Source: an uncultured Candidatus Saccharibacteria bacterium (GTDB lineage: Bacteria > Patescibacteriota > Saccharimonadia > Saccharimonadales > Saccharimonadaceae). Taken from it: 11,592 nt of DNA. The notes beneath the pieces were generated by a model, which searched no databases, was not told the DNA's origin, and was given only the letters and a program-made list of their open reading frames with translations. The first letter of the stretch is position 1. Each line of letters starts with the position of its first letter. The stretch spans positions 1 to 11,592 of the forward strand of contig CAMYZY010000014.1 in assembly GCA_947304075.1 (NCBI GenBank). The letters are read 5' to 3'. The position numbers and the translations under genes were made by a program. Positions 5,532-11,577 of the stretch are shown in pieces.

Positions 5532-7362
5532 CATCTTCTAGAATGGCTAGGTGGGATTCGTCGAGTTGGGATTGGTCGACTTTTGATGGGGAATCCATCA
5601 TAAGATCGACGCCGGAGCCGTTCTTTGGGAAAGCAACGATGTCGCGAATGTTTTCGACAGATTCTAGTACCATAAAGATACGATCAAGGCCAGGCGCGCA
5701 GCCGGCGTGCGGTGGAGCGCCAAATTTGAAAGCATTTAACATACCAGAAAATCGAGATTCGACGTATTGATTGTTGTAGCCTAGGATATTGAAAACTTTG
5801 AACATGATTTCGGGATTGTAGTTGCGGACGGCGCCAGAACAAACTTCGTAACCATTCATGACCATGTCGTATTGATCGGCCTTAAGATCTAAGAATTTTT
5901 GCCAATGATTTTTCGAGCTCTCCCGCTCGGTCTCTGGATCATTGGCACAAACTTCTTCAAGTGCCTTGAGACCGCCTTTTGGCATGCTGAATGGATTGTG
6001 CCCGAAGTCGAGTTTGTTTAGTTTGTCATCCCATTCGTAGAATGGAAAATCTATTACCCAAGTATAGGCGACTTCGTCTGGATTTTTTAGATTGAAATGG
6101 TCGGCGAATTCGATGCGGAGCTGGCCTAAGACTTTGTTGACCTTTTCGCGGTCATCAGCACCGAAGAAAACGGCGTCGCCTTGTTTCGCGTTGGTTAATT
6201 TTTGGACATCTGCAATTTCGGATTTGGTCATAAATTTAAGGATTGGGGATTTGGCACCTTCTTCGGTATAAAGAATATAGGCAAGACCACCAGCGCCGAG
6301 TTTGCGAGCTTTTTCGGTAAAATCATCAATTTCGCGACGAGTGAGAGTGGCGCCATTTTTAACACAAATAGCTTTGACGCAGGGTTGTTTAAAGACTTTA
6401 AAATCAGTGTCTTTAAATACTTCGGTAAGATTGATTAGCTCCATCCCGTAGCGGAGATCTGGTTTGTCTACGCCATAGGTGTTTATGGCGAAGTCATATG
6501 GCAAACGAGGAACTGGGGAACTGTCGATGAGATATTTTTTGGCGGGCTCGGAATTTAAGACGAGTTTTTTGTGGCCAAAATCGGTAGCTAGAGAGAGAAA
6601 GAGTGGTTCGATGGTGCTTCGGACGGTTTCGCCGTCGTCAACAAAAGCCATTTCACAGTCTAGTTGATAAAAGTCGCCATAAAGTCGGTCGGCACGGGGG
6701 TCTTCATCGCGGAAGCAAGGTGCGATTTGGAAATATTTGTCAACGCCACCGACCATGAGAAGCTGTTTGAATTGCTGGGGAGCCTGAGGGAGAGCATAGA
6801 ATTTGCCAGGATGAAGGCGCGAAGGTACCAGGAAATCGCGAGCGCCTTCTGGGGATGAGTTAGCAAGGATTGGAGTTGTGATTTCGGTAAAATCATGGTC
6901 GTACATGAAATTACGAATAAAACGATAAAATTCGGAACGACGTTTGAGAATTTTTTGCATGCTAGGGCGGCGTAAATCTAGGTAGCGGTATTTGAGACGG
7001 AGTTCCTCGGATGACTTTTCGCCGTCGTCGTGGGTATTAACTGGAAGTGGTTCGGATTTGTTGAGAAGGACTAGCTCACTAACTACGAGCTCGATGGTGC
7101 CGGTTTCGATGTTGGGATTGATTAAATCTTTGGCGCGTTCACGCATGGTGCCAGTAGCTTTTAAGACGAATTCGTCGCGGACGGATTCGGCAAGTTTGAA
7201 AGAATCGGGCGTATCTGGCGTAACGACAAGCTGAAGAATACCGGTGTGATCACGAAGGTCGATAAAGATTAGACCACCGTGGTCGCGACGAGAATTAACC
7301 CAGCCTTCAACAGTAATAGTTTTTCCTAAATGTTTTTCAGATTCAATTGCTAAAACTCTCAT
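5527..7362 (-). CDS. aspS: Aspartate-tRNA ligase (AspRS), probably non-discriminating
   Basis: The 611-residue product charges tRNA-Asp with aspartate. The order is bacterial-type: an N-terminal OB-fold anticodon-binding domain (WVNSRRDHGG, IFIDLRD), the class IIb catalytic core with PEGARDFLVPSR (171-182), PQAPQQFKQLL, motif 2 CFRDEDPRAD (216-225), a GAD-type insert (about 290-430), GHNPFSMP (454-461), YDMVMNGYE, motif 3 GCAPGLDRIF (554-563) and AFPK. His28 in RRDHGG sits where non-discriminating AspRS has histidine and E. coli has leucine, so Asp-tRNA-Asn may be made for amidotransferase conversion to Asn-tRNA; this is inference. The ATG at 7362 is chosen although the frame stays open to 7479, because a -10 box lies seven bases before it, the family N-terminus begins there, and the upstream frame crosses a hairpin element. 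The stop lies in the 168-bp inverted repeat. Confidence 0.96.
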   Translation of the reverse strand: MRVLAIESEKHLGKTITVEGWVNSRRDHGGLIFIDLRDHTGILQLVVTPDTPDSFKLAESVRDEFVLKATGTMRERAKDLINPNIETGTIELVVSELVLLNKSEPLPVNTHDDGEKSSEELRLKYRYLDLRRPSMQKILKRRSEFYRFIRNFMYDHDFTEITTPILANSSPEGARDFLVPSRLHPGKFYALPQAPQQFKQLLMVGGVDKYFQIAPCFRDEDPRADRLYGDFYQLDCEMAFVDDGETVRSTIEPLFLSLATDFGHKKLVLNSEPAKKYLIDSSPVPRLPYDFAINTYGVDKPDLRYGMELINLTEVFKDTDFKVFKQPCVKAICVKNGATLTRREIDDFTEKARKLGAGGLAYILYTEEGAKSPILKFMTKSEIADVQKLTNAKQGDAVFFGADDREKVNKVLGQLRIEFADHFNLKNPDEVAYTWVIDFPFYEWDDKLNKLDFGHNPFSMPKGGLKALEEVCANDPETERESSKNHWQKFLDLKADQYDMVMNGYEVCSGAVRNYNPEIMFKVFNILGYNNQYVESRFSGMLNAFKFGAPPHAGCAPGLDRIFMVLESVENIRDIVAFPKNGSGVDLMMDSPSKVDQSQLDESHLAILEDE

Positions 7363-7369
7363 AGGGTAT

Positions 7370-7378
7370 ATTATACCA
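7370..7378 (-). promoter_or_regulatory. Extended -10 promoter of aspS
   Basis: On the minus strand this reads TGGTATAAT, with the hexamer at 7375-7370 and seven bases to the ATG at 7362, predicting a one-base leader. This decides the aspS start. The box abuts the arm of the adjacent inverted repeat. Confidence 0.7.
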
Positions 7379-7380
7379 TA

Positions 7381-7481
7381 AAGTGCAAGAAAAATTCCAT
7401 GCGTGCCCTGCGGGTACGCTCCGGGCCGCTCTAGCCAAGTCTTCATGCCCCTTAGGACACCATAGAAATTTTCTTGCACTT
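7381..7481. repeat. 101-bp hairpin element with AT-rich arms and GC-rich core
   Basis: Arms 7381-7401 and 7461-7481 are inverted copies matching at 19 of 21 positions; as minus-strand RNA all but one position pair, counting one G-U. The core (about 7402-7460) is visibly GC-rich against AT-rich surroundings and contains an inner hairpin GCGTGCCC-TGC-GGGTACGC (7401-7419). It fills the gap between the CBS gene and aspS and touches the stop of the former. No T run follows, so it is not a standard terminator. A mobile palindromic repeat or a structured small RNA are both possible. Confidence 0.75.
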
Positions 7482-8049
7482 ACCCTAATAAATAATCCAA
7501 GAGCATTTGGATTGTGAAGAAACCGGCAAGGGAATTGGTTTCGTCGAGGACGAGAAAGTAGTAGCTATTAGTGCGTTCGATTTCGGAAACGGCGAATTCT
7601 AAGGAATCGTTAAGATGAAGGTATTGAACGTTTTTATCAAGATATTTTTCGGCGCGGTCGGTGCGTTTGATTTCGAGAGTATTTAAAGCTTCGGTATGAA
7701 TGATGCCTTTAACCTTGTCATTGTTGTCGACGACTGGGAAATTGGTAAAACCGGATTTGTAAAGTTTGTCTAAGACAAGTGGGCCTAAGATTTCTTTGTA
7801 ATTGACGAAGACCATTTTGGATTTTGGAACCATGATGGATTCGATTTTGCGGTCGTCGAAACTCATGACAGCGGCAATGCGACTGCGATCTCTGGTACTT
7901 AAGATAGTTTTAGGTGTGCGTTGTAAAACGCCGATGAAATCTTCTAGGGTTTTGGGTGTGTATTTAGGGGGCTTGGGTTTGGTTTGACGATATTTGTCTA
8001 GTTTAGGGTCGAGCCAGCGAACTAGTTTCTTTAAAATATTGGCGAACAT
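7480..8049 (-). CDS. CBS-domain pair protein related to the CorC/CNNM cytosolic module
   Basis: The 189-residue protein has a basic N-terminal segment (about 1-60), then RIAAVMSFDDRKIESIMVPKSKMVFVN (pattern of the first CBS motif of CorC/HlyC proteins, with the conserved IMVP at 72-75), NFPVVDNNDKVKGIIHTEAL (about 103-122) and a second CBS motif ending in YFLVLDETNSLAGFFTIQMLL. CBS pairs usually bind adenosyl nucleotides and control attached domains. Full CorC/CNNM proteins have a DUF21 membrane domain before the pair and a CorC_HlyC domain after it; both are missing, so this is a stand-alone regulatory module whose partner is unknown. The start codon lies nine bases from an extended -10 box and lacks a Shine-Dalgarno. 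The gene is divergent from the DsbA-like gene and precedes aspS in the same direction. Confidence 0.85.
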   Translation of the reverse strand: MFANILKKLVRWLDPKLDKYRQTKPKPPKYTPKTLEDFIGVLQRTPKTILSTRDRSRIAAVMSFDDRKIESIMVPKSKMVFVNYKEILGPLVLDKLYKSGFTNFPVVDNNDKVKGIIHTEALNTLEIKRTDRAEKYLDKNVQYLHLNDSLEFAVSEIERTNSYYFLVLDETNSLAGFFTIQMLLDYLLG

Positions 8050-8067
8050 GATATAATAATTATATCA
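8049..8067. promoter_or_regulatory. Palindromic bidirectional promoter (CBS gene / DsbA-like gene)
   Basis: TGATATAATAATTATATCA is a perfect 9-1-9 palindrome holding a consensus extended -10 box on each strand (hexamers 8052-8057 plus, 8064-8059 minus). Predicted starts are about 8064 to the right, giving a 26-base leader with Shine-Dalgarno, and 8052 to the left, giving a three-base leader. The first palindrome base is also the first base of the CBS start codon. Confidence 0.7.
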
Positions 8068-8089
8068 TTTTTTAGAAAAGGAGTTATTC

Positions 8090-8848
8090 ATGAAAAAAGC
8101 AAAAGGCTTTTCGGTGGTTGGGGTGATTGTCGGCGTTGTTGTCGTGGCTTTGATTGCGGTCGGTGCATTCTTTGTAATTGATGGGAATAACAAAGCGACT
8201 GACTTTAGCAAGTATGATTTTTATTCGGTGATTGAACCGGATACTGGTAATGGAAATATTGGCGATCATGTGAAGGGTGACGCAGATGCACCAGTTTTGA
8301 TTTTTGAGTATGCGGATTATCAATGTCCTGGTTGTGCGTCGATTAACACTCGCGTAAATAGTTTGATTGAAGAGTTTGACGGCAAGCTAGCTGTGGTATA
8401 TCGAAGCTTTTTGCTGTCATATCATCAAAATGGTACGGCGGCAGCTTCGGCGGCTGAAGCGGCTGGACTTCAAGGATATTGGAAACCGTATGCGGACAAA
8501 CTATTTGCAGAGCAATCAGAATGGGAATATGCTTCGTCTTCGGAAAGAACGGAATACTTTGATAAGTATTTTGTTGAAGTGACCAATGGAGAAGGGGATA
8601 TGGATAAATTCCATGAAGATATTTCGAGTGATAAAGTGGCAAAGAAGATCAGTTTTGATATGGGAATTGCTAAAAGAATTGATGTAAATGCTACTCCTGC
8701 ATTTTATATTGATGGGCAATTGATACAGTGGAATGATGAAGGTGGCGTAATTATTAATGGTAAAGAGATTACTTGGGAAGCTCCAAAAGACGGAAATAAT
8801 TTTGTTAAAGTGATTAAACAGATTGTTGAAGCAAAATTGGCTGAATAG
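8090..8848 (+). CDS. Membrane-anchored DsbA-like thiol:disulfide oxidoreductase (Thioredoxin_4)
   Basis: The 252-residue protein begins with a basic stretch and a single hydrophobic helix (about residues 8-30), a signal anchor that would place the domain outside the cytoplasmic membrane. The thioredoxin-fold domain follows: GDADAPVLIFEYADYQCPGC with the active-site CPGC at 79-82, a helical insert (about 115-195) and the cis-proline loop NATPAFYIDG (Pro203). It probably forms or exchanges disulfides in exported proteins, as in BdbD/DsbA relatives. The DAPV.IFEYADYQCP block is typical of the Thioredoxin_4 group in Gram-positive and CPR bacteria. The ATG is preceded six bases upstream by AAAGGAG. 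A bidirectional terminator follows directly, so the gene seems monocistronic. No VKOR or DsbB partner is in the window. Confidence 0.92.
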   Translation: MKKAKGFSVVGVIVGVVVVALIAVGAFFVIDGNNKATDFSKYDFYSVIEPDTGNGNIGDHVKGDADAPVLIFEYADYQCPGCASINTRVNSLIEEFDGKLAVVYRSFLLSYHQNGTAAASAAEAAGLQGYWKPYADKLFAEQSEWEYASSSERTEYFDKYFVEVTNGEGDMDKFHEDISSDKVAKKISFDMGIAKRIDVNATPAFYIDGQLIQWNDEGGVIINGKEITWEAPKDGNNFVKVIKQIVEAKLAE

Positions 8849-8858
8849 TTTAGACTAC

Positions 8859-8886
8859 AAAAAATCCCCCTTTTAGGGGGATTTTT
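8859..8886. terminator. Bidirectional intrinsic terminator
   Basis: AAATCCCCC and GGGGGATTT pair around TTTTA, flanked by an A run on the left and a T run on the right. It ends the DsbA-like gene on plus and the 28-residue micro-ORF on minus. Confidence 0.85.
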
Positions 8887-8891
8887 GCGAG

Positions 8892-8978
8892 TTAAATCTC
8901 GATGAACTCTTGCCAAGGGGCAGGAGCAATTTTTGACTTTTTGCGTTCCGCAGAACGCTTGGGTCTTTTGATACGCAT
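8892..8978 (-). CDS. 28-residue micro-protein with basic head and acidic tail
   Basis: An ATG-to-TAA frame encodes 28 residues: a strongly basic N-terminal half (MRIKRPKRSAERKKSK) and a C-terminal half with IAPAPWQEF and an acidic end. I do not recognise a family. Evidence that it is real: AAGGAG lies 12 bases upstream (a little far), an extended -10-like TGCTAGAAT lies about 100 bases further upstream, and a terminator begins about six bases after the stop, so a complete small transcription unit is visible. The 97-base leader can pair TCGCTC near its 5' end with GAGCGA just before the Shine-Dalgarno region. It could be a ribosome-associated peptide or part of a regulatory RNA. Confidence 0.55.
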   Translation of the reverse strand: MRIKRPKRSAERKKSKIAPAPWQEFIEI

Positions 8979-9081
8979 GTATCTAATTTTCTCCTTTAGT
9001 TTCGCTCGTCGACCTTGCAGACCCACCTCGCAAAGACTTTAGCCATAAAGCCATTTGGGAAAATAATGAGCGATGGGTATT

Positions 9082-9090
9082 ATTCTAGCA
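9082..9090 (-). promoter_or_regulatory. Extended -10 promoter of the 28-aa micro-ORF
   Basis: The minus strand reads TGCTAGAAT, with the hexamer TAGAAT at 9087-9082. The predicted start is near 9075, giving a leader of about 97 bases before the ATG at 8978. Confidence 0.5.
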
Positions 9091-9150
9091 AAGATTTAAA
9101 AAACGCGCAAGCATAATTTAAATATTGAACGTTTTTACGGGGCTACACTA

Positions 9151-9159
9151 TGATATAAT
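9151..9159 (+). promoter_or_regulatory. Extended -10 promoter of the two-helix membrane protein gene
   Basis: TGATATAAT ends six bases before the ATG at 9166, so the predicted start is exactly the A of the start codon, a fully leaderless transcript. Confidence 0.7.
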
Positions 9160-9165
9160 AAGGTC

Positions 9166-9840
9166 ATGAAAAAGCGTGGGCGCTTTAAATTTCATCGTTT
9201 AAAAACTTGGCAACTATTAGTGATTTTGGTGCCGCTACTTTTTGTCGATGCGACTTTGCTTAGGTTAGATCATATCAAAATGACTGAACTTAGGGATGCG
9301 GTTTTGCAGGCGGATGCGGATGAAAATGATGAAGAGATAATGAATACGCTGGAAGAGCTAAAGTCGTTTGTATTTTCTAATATGGTGATTAATATTGTGG
9401 ATGATAATGGAGAAAAAAGGATTACGTTTGGGACGGGGCCATTTTATCTCGAGCATCAATATATTAGAGCGGCGAATAGGGCATTACAGGAAGCAGAGAA
9501 AAATATTGCTTCGGATAGTAATCCGAATGGTAATATTTATGCTCTGGCATCTGAAACTTGTAGAAGCTTAGCTATAGCGAATGGTTGGACTTGGGATAAT
9601 CCAAATTATATTAATTGTATGGTAAGTGAGATCCAGAAATATCCTGCGGCGGATGAAATACAGGATAAGATTATTGCGAGTTTGCCTTCAACGGAGCTTT
9701 ACCGTAAAAATTATGCTTCACCAATCTGGGCTCCGACGTTGACTGGGTTTATGGTACTAATAACGCTAATCATCTTTGTTGTAATTTTTATCAGGATGAT
9801 AGTCTGGATTTTCTTGAGATTGTCTCTGATGTTCGCGTGA
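9166..9840 (+). CDS. Hypothetical membrane protein with two transmembrane helices
   Basis: I do not recognise this 224-residue protein. After a basic start (MKKRGRFKFHRLK), which predicts a cytoplasmic N-terminus, there is one hydrophobic helix (about residues 15-33). A soluble, largely helical and acidic segment of about 150 residues follows, including the charged LDHIKMTELRDAVLQADADE, a short strand-rich part (MVINIVDDNGEKRITFG) and two cysteines (132 and 151). A second long hydrophobic helix (about 191-218) closes the protein. The middle would be extracytoplasmic, so the cysteines could form a disulfide, possibly by the DsbA-like protein encoded nearby; that is inference. The topology recalls sensor inputs with no cytoplasmic output domain. 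The start is leaderless with no Shine-Dalgarno; the stop is TGA. Confidence 0.8.
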   Translation: MKKRGRFKFHRLKTWQLLVILVPLLFVDATLLRLDHIKMTELRDAVLQADADENDEEIMNTLEELKSFVFSNMVINIVDDNGEKRITFGTGPFYLEHQYIRAANRALQEAEKNIASDSNPNGNIYALASETCRSLAIANGWTWDNPNYINCMVSEIQKYPAADEIQDKIIASLPSTELYRKNYASPIWAPTLTGFMVLITLIIFVVIFIRMIVWIFLRLSLMFA

Positions 9841-9876
9841 TTATAAGAAAAAGCTCTAGAATCTTAAAAAAATCTC

Positions 9877-9905
9877 TTGACTTTTTTGTTTAAGGGACAT
9901 AAGAT
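9877..9905 (+). promoter_or_regulatory. -35/-10 promoter of the 67-aa protein gene
   Basis: TTGACT (9877-9882) and TAAGAT (9900-9905) are 17 bp apart, the classical sigma-70 arrangement. The predicted start is near 9912, giving a 26-base leader that contains AAGGAGG. Confidence 0.7.
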
Positions 9906-9937
9906 AAGAATATATTAACTTAAGGAGGAAAGCTGAA

Positions 9938-10141
9938 ATGGCTTACGAACATACTAACGGTAAAGGTGTAAAGTACTATCTACATAAATCTGAAGTGACA
10001 CTCCGCGGTGGCAAGCCTCAGACAATTTATTTCTTTACGAAGGAAGAAAAAGGTGGCAAAGGCACTCCTTGTGATTTGCCAGCAGATCGCATGGTAGTTG
10101 AGAATCCACGCAACGGGTTCCTTACTCTTAAGAAGAAATAG
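9938..10141 (+). CDS. Small conserved protein of unknown function (67 aa)
   Basis: This 67-residue basic protein begins MAYEHTNGKGVKYYLHKSEV and contains the block LRGGKPQTIYFFTK, a single Cys in GTPCDLP and an ending of the form VENPRNGFLTLKKK. I recall similar small proteins with a YYLH...LRGG..QTIYFF pattern in CPR and some other bacteria, but know of no function. The alternating hydrophobic pattern suggests a small beta-sheet domain, and the basic tail would suit RNA or ribosome contact; both are inference. It has the strongest expression signals in the window: a 17-bp-spaced -35/-10 promoter, AAGGAGG nine bases before the ATG and a strong GC-rich terminator, which suggests an abundant product. 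Confidence 0.85.
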   Translation: MAYEHTNGKGVKYYLHKSEVTLRGGKPQTIYFFTKEEKGGKGTPCDLPADRMVVENPRNGFLTLKKK

Positions 10142-10157
10142 TAATCGACTGCTTTAG

Positions 10158-10186
10158 AAACGCCCCTATTTATGGGGCGTTTTTTT
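10158..10186 (+). terminator. Intrinsic terminator of the 67-aa protein gene
   Basis: AAACGCCCC and GGGGCGTTT pair around TATTTAT, followed by a run of T. It lies 17 bases after the stop codon. Confidence 0.9.
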
Positions 10187-10225
10187 GGTGGTTGTAAGGG
10201 CGTGGTTTTGTGATAAATATATTTA

Positions 10226-10254
10226 TTGACAGATTTAATTGCATATGCTGTAAT
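10226..10254 (+). promoter_or_regulatory. -35/-10 promoter of the 140-aa protein gene
   Basis: A perfect -35 TTGACA (10226-10231) and TGTAAT (10249-10254) are 17 bp apart. The predicted start is near 10261, giving a leader of about 60 bases. Confidence 0.7.
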
Positions 10255-10261
10255 ATAGTAT

Positions 10262-10280
10262 ATTGAATTAATCATTCAAT
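10262..10280 (+). promoter_or_regulatory. Inverted repeat at the transcript start (5' hairpin or operator)
   Basis: ATTGAAT and ATTCAAT form a 7-bp inverted repeat around TAATC, beginning right at the predicted transcription start. It could be a repressor site or a hairpin at the very 5' end of the mRNA. Confidence 0.45.
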
Positions 10281-10321
10281 TCTGACACTAAAAAATGTAG
10301 CACATTAAAGGAGAGATATAT

Positions 10322-10744
10322 ATGGATCCAATGATTAGGGAATGGGAGTTCTATTTTCTTCAAGAAGATGGCTATGAAAACCGTTTTATCGTCGCGAAGG
10401 CATTCTTAAAATTCTGGGATGATAACAGCATTGAGAAGCTTGATGTTCCTGGACGGTGCATGCTTGGTGGTAAAGTTTTCGGACGTGAAGGATTCAATGA
10501 TGGCGACGAGATTTTTACGTCGATTATTGAGACCATCGAAAGAATCAAATGTAGCGATTGTAGTGATACTCAGCACGATTTGATGTGCGCAACTACTATA
10601 TCTGGTAGTAAGTATTATTTCTACTCGAATGATTACAACACCTACATGTTTATGATGTTTGGTGATTTGATTCATATGGATGAGCTTAATCCGCGCCCGT
10701 ATTTTTACCTGAAGCCTAAATTACACTCTTCTAATCTAATCTAA
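10322..10744 (+). CDS. Hypothetical protein (140 aa), soluble
   Basis: I do not recognise this 140-residue protein. It has no signal peptide or membrane helix. It starts MDPMIREWEFYFLQEDGYEN, is rich in aromatic residues near the C-terminus (KYYFYSNDYNTYMFMMF, PYFYLKPK) and contains four cysteines (46, 77, 80 and 89), two of them in CSDC; a metal site is conceivable but the spacing matches no known finger. The middle segment GGKVFGREGFNDGDEIFTSIIETIE alternates in a way that suggests a small beta-barrel. The gene has a full set of signals: TTGACA-17-TGTAAT, AAAGGAG eight bases before the ATG, an inverted repeat at the transcript start suggesting regulation, and its own terminator. It appears to be a single-gene unit, possibly conditionally expressed. 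Confidence 0.75.
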   Translation: MDPMIREWEFYFLQEDGYENRFIVAKAFLKFWDDNSIEKLDVPGRCMLGGKVFGREGFNDGDEIFTSIIETIERIKCSDCSDTQHDLMCATTISGSKYYFYSNDYNTYMFMMFGDLIHMDELNPRPYFYLKPKLHSSNLI

Positions 10745-10774
10745 AAAAGTCCCCGACAGTTGTCGGGGATTTTT
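10745..10774. terminator. Intrinsic terminator of the 140-aa protein gene
   Basis: TCCCCGAC and GTCGGGGA pair around AGTT, with an A run before and a T run after, starting directly at the stop codon. The symmetric A and T runs would let it work on both strands, but no minus-strand gene faces it here. Confidence 0.88.
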
Positions 10775-10803
10775 ATTGGTCAGTAGATATGGGTACAATA
10801 CTT

Positions 10804-10812
10804 TGGTATAAT
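10804..10812 (+). promoter_or_regulatory. Extended -10 promoter of the alkylation repair gene
   Basis: TGGTATAAT ends seven bases before the ATG at 10820, predicting a one-base leader. No Shine-Dalgarno is present. Confidence 0.68.
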
Positions 10813-10819
10813 TTGGCTT

Positions 10820-11515
10820 ATGAGCACAGGTGATGATTATAATGAGATAAGGGATGAATTAAGGCGGAGTGCCGATGGTAGTTATCGTGATTTTACGATG
10901 AAAATTTGTTCGACTAAACATAAGGTTTTGGGCGTCAGGGTGCCACAGATACGAAAAACCGCTAAGCAAATCCCGTTAGAAAAGACTGAAGGTTTTATTA
11001 AGATTCGCCCTGAGACTTATGAAGAAATATTGTTGCGTGGTTTTTTGATTGCGAGATTGTCGTATGAGAATATGATGAAAGAGTTTGATTCTCAAGTAGC
11101 ATTTATTGATGATTGGAGCACTTGTGATTTGTTTTGTTCTGCGATAAGTAAGCTTGTACTTAAGAATAAAGATGATTTTTTGAGAAAGAAAGTTGGTGGA
11201 TTATTGGATGATGAACGTGAGTTTAGAACACGAGTTGGACTAGTACTATTAAAGTGTTGTTATGTTGAACCTGACTATTTAAATTATGTTTTTTCGGAAG
11301 TGGATAGATTATCTTGCCGCAATGAATACTACGTGAAAATGGGGTTGGCGTGGCTAGTTTCGGAATGTTTTATAAAGTTTCCTTCGGCTACGACAGCATA
11401 TTTGACTAAAAGCAAGATGCCGGCCTGGACTTTTAACAAGTCTATTTCGAAAATTTGTGATTCTTATCGTGTGGATGCGGAAACAAAGAAGCTTTTGAAG
11501 AAGATGCGGAAGTAA
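10820..11515 (+). CDS. DNA alkylation repair protein, AlkD-like HEAT-repeat DNA glycosylase
   Basis: The 231-residue, all-helical protein matches the DNA alkylation repair family (PF08713), whose studied member AlkD removes bulky or positively charged alkylated bases without flipping them. Family features are LGVRVPQIRKTAKQI (37-51), the DDWSTCD segment with Trp99 and Asp103 (W-x3-D spacing as in the AlkD Trp109/Asp113 pair), MGLAWLVSECF with Trp178 (the position of AlkD Trp187) and WTFNKSISKICDSYRV near the C-terminus, typical of the last HEAT-like repeat. All three key residues appear conserved, so activity is plausible. The length is usual. The ATG has no Shine-Dalgarno and is placed one base after the predicted transcript start. 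A hairpin follows about 40 bases after the stop. Confidence 0.92.
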   Translation: MSTGDDYNEIRDELRRSADGSYRDFTMKICSTKHKVLGVRVPQIRKTAKQIPLEKTEGFIKIRPETYEEILLRGFLIARLSYENMMKEFDSQVAFIDDWSTCDLFCSAISKLVLKNKDDFLRKKVGGLLDDEREFRTRVGLVLLKCCYVEPDYLNYVFSEVDRLSCRNEYYVKMGLAWLVSECFIKFPSATTAYLTKSKMPAWTFNKSISKICDSYRVDAETKKLLKKMRK

Positions 11516-11550
11516 TCTTTGGTTCTCATCCAAGCATCTGATAATGATAA

Positions 11551-11577
11551 TAAAAAAAGGTCTTCGACCTTATTTTC
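11551..11577. terminator. Intrinsic terminator, probably bidirectional
   Basis: AAGGTC and GACCTT pair around TTC, with an A run on the left and TTTT shortly after on the right. The longer T run is on the minus strand, so it may mainly end a minus-strand gene entering from beyond the window, where CCA CCA TGA (11590-11582) could be the last codons of such a frame. Confidence 0.6.

Larger units (their letters stand above)
8849..9165. other. 317-bp region without a long gene
   Basis: Apart from the bidirectional terminator (8859-8886), the 28-residue minus-strand ORF with its leader (8892-9075) and the two outward-facing promoters at 9082-9090 (minus) and 9151-9159 (plus), I see no further gene. 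The stretch 9091-9150 is AT-rich and featureless to me. Confidence 0.6.

Noticed and set aside
7363..7479. 39-residue N-terminal extension of aspS
   Set aside because: It runs through the hairpin element, lacks start signals, and a -10 box sits right before the ATG at 7362 where the family's N-terminus begins.
9841..9876. Terminator after the two-helix membrane protein gene
   Set aside because: Only a weak, AT-rich partial symmetry is visible and no clear hairpin with a T run.
10027..10275. 82-codon minus-strand frame
   Set aside because: It is antisense to the 67-residue gene and its terminator, with no promoter or Shine-Dalgarno.
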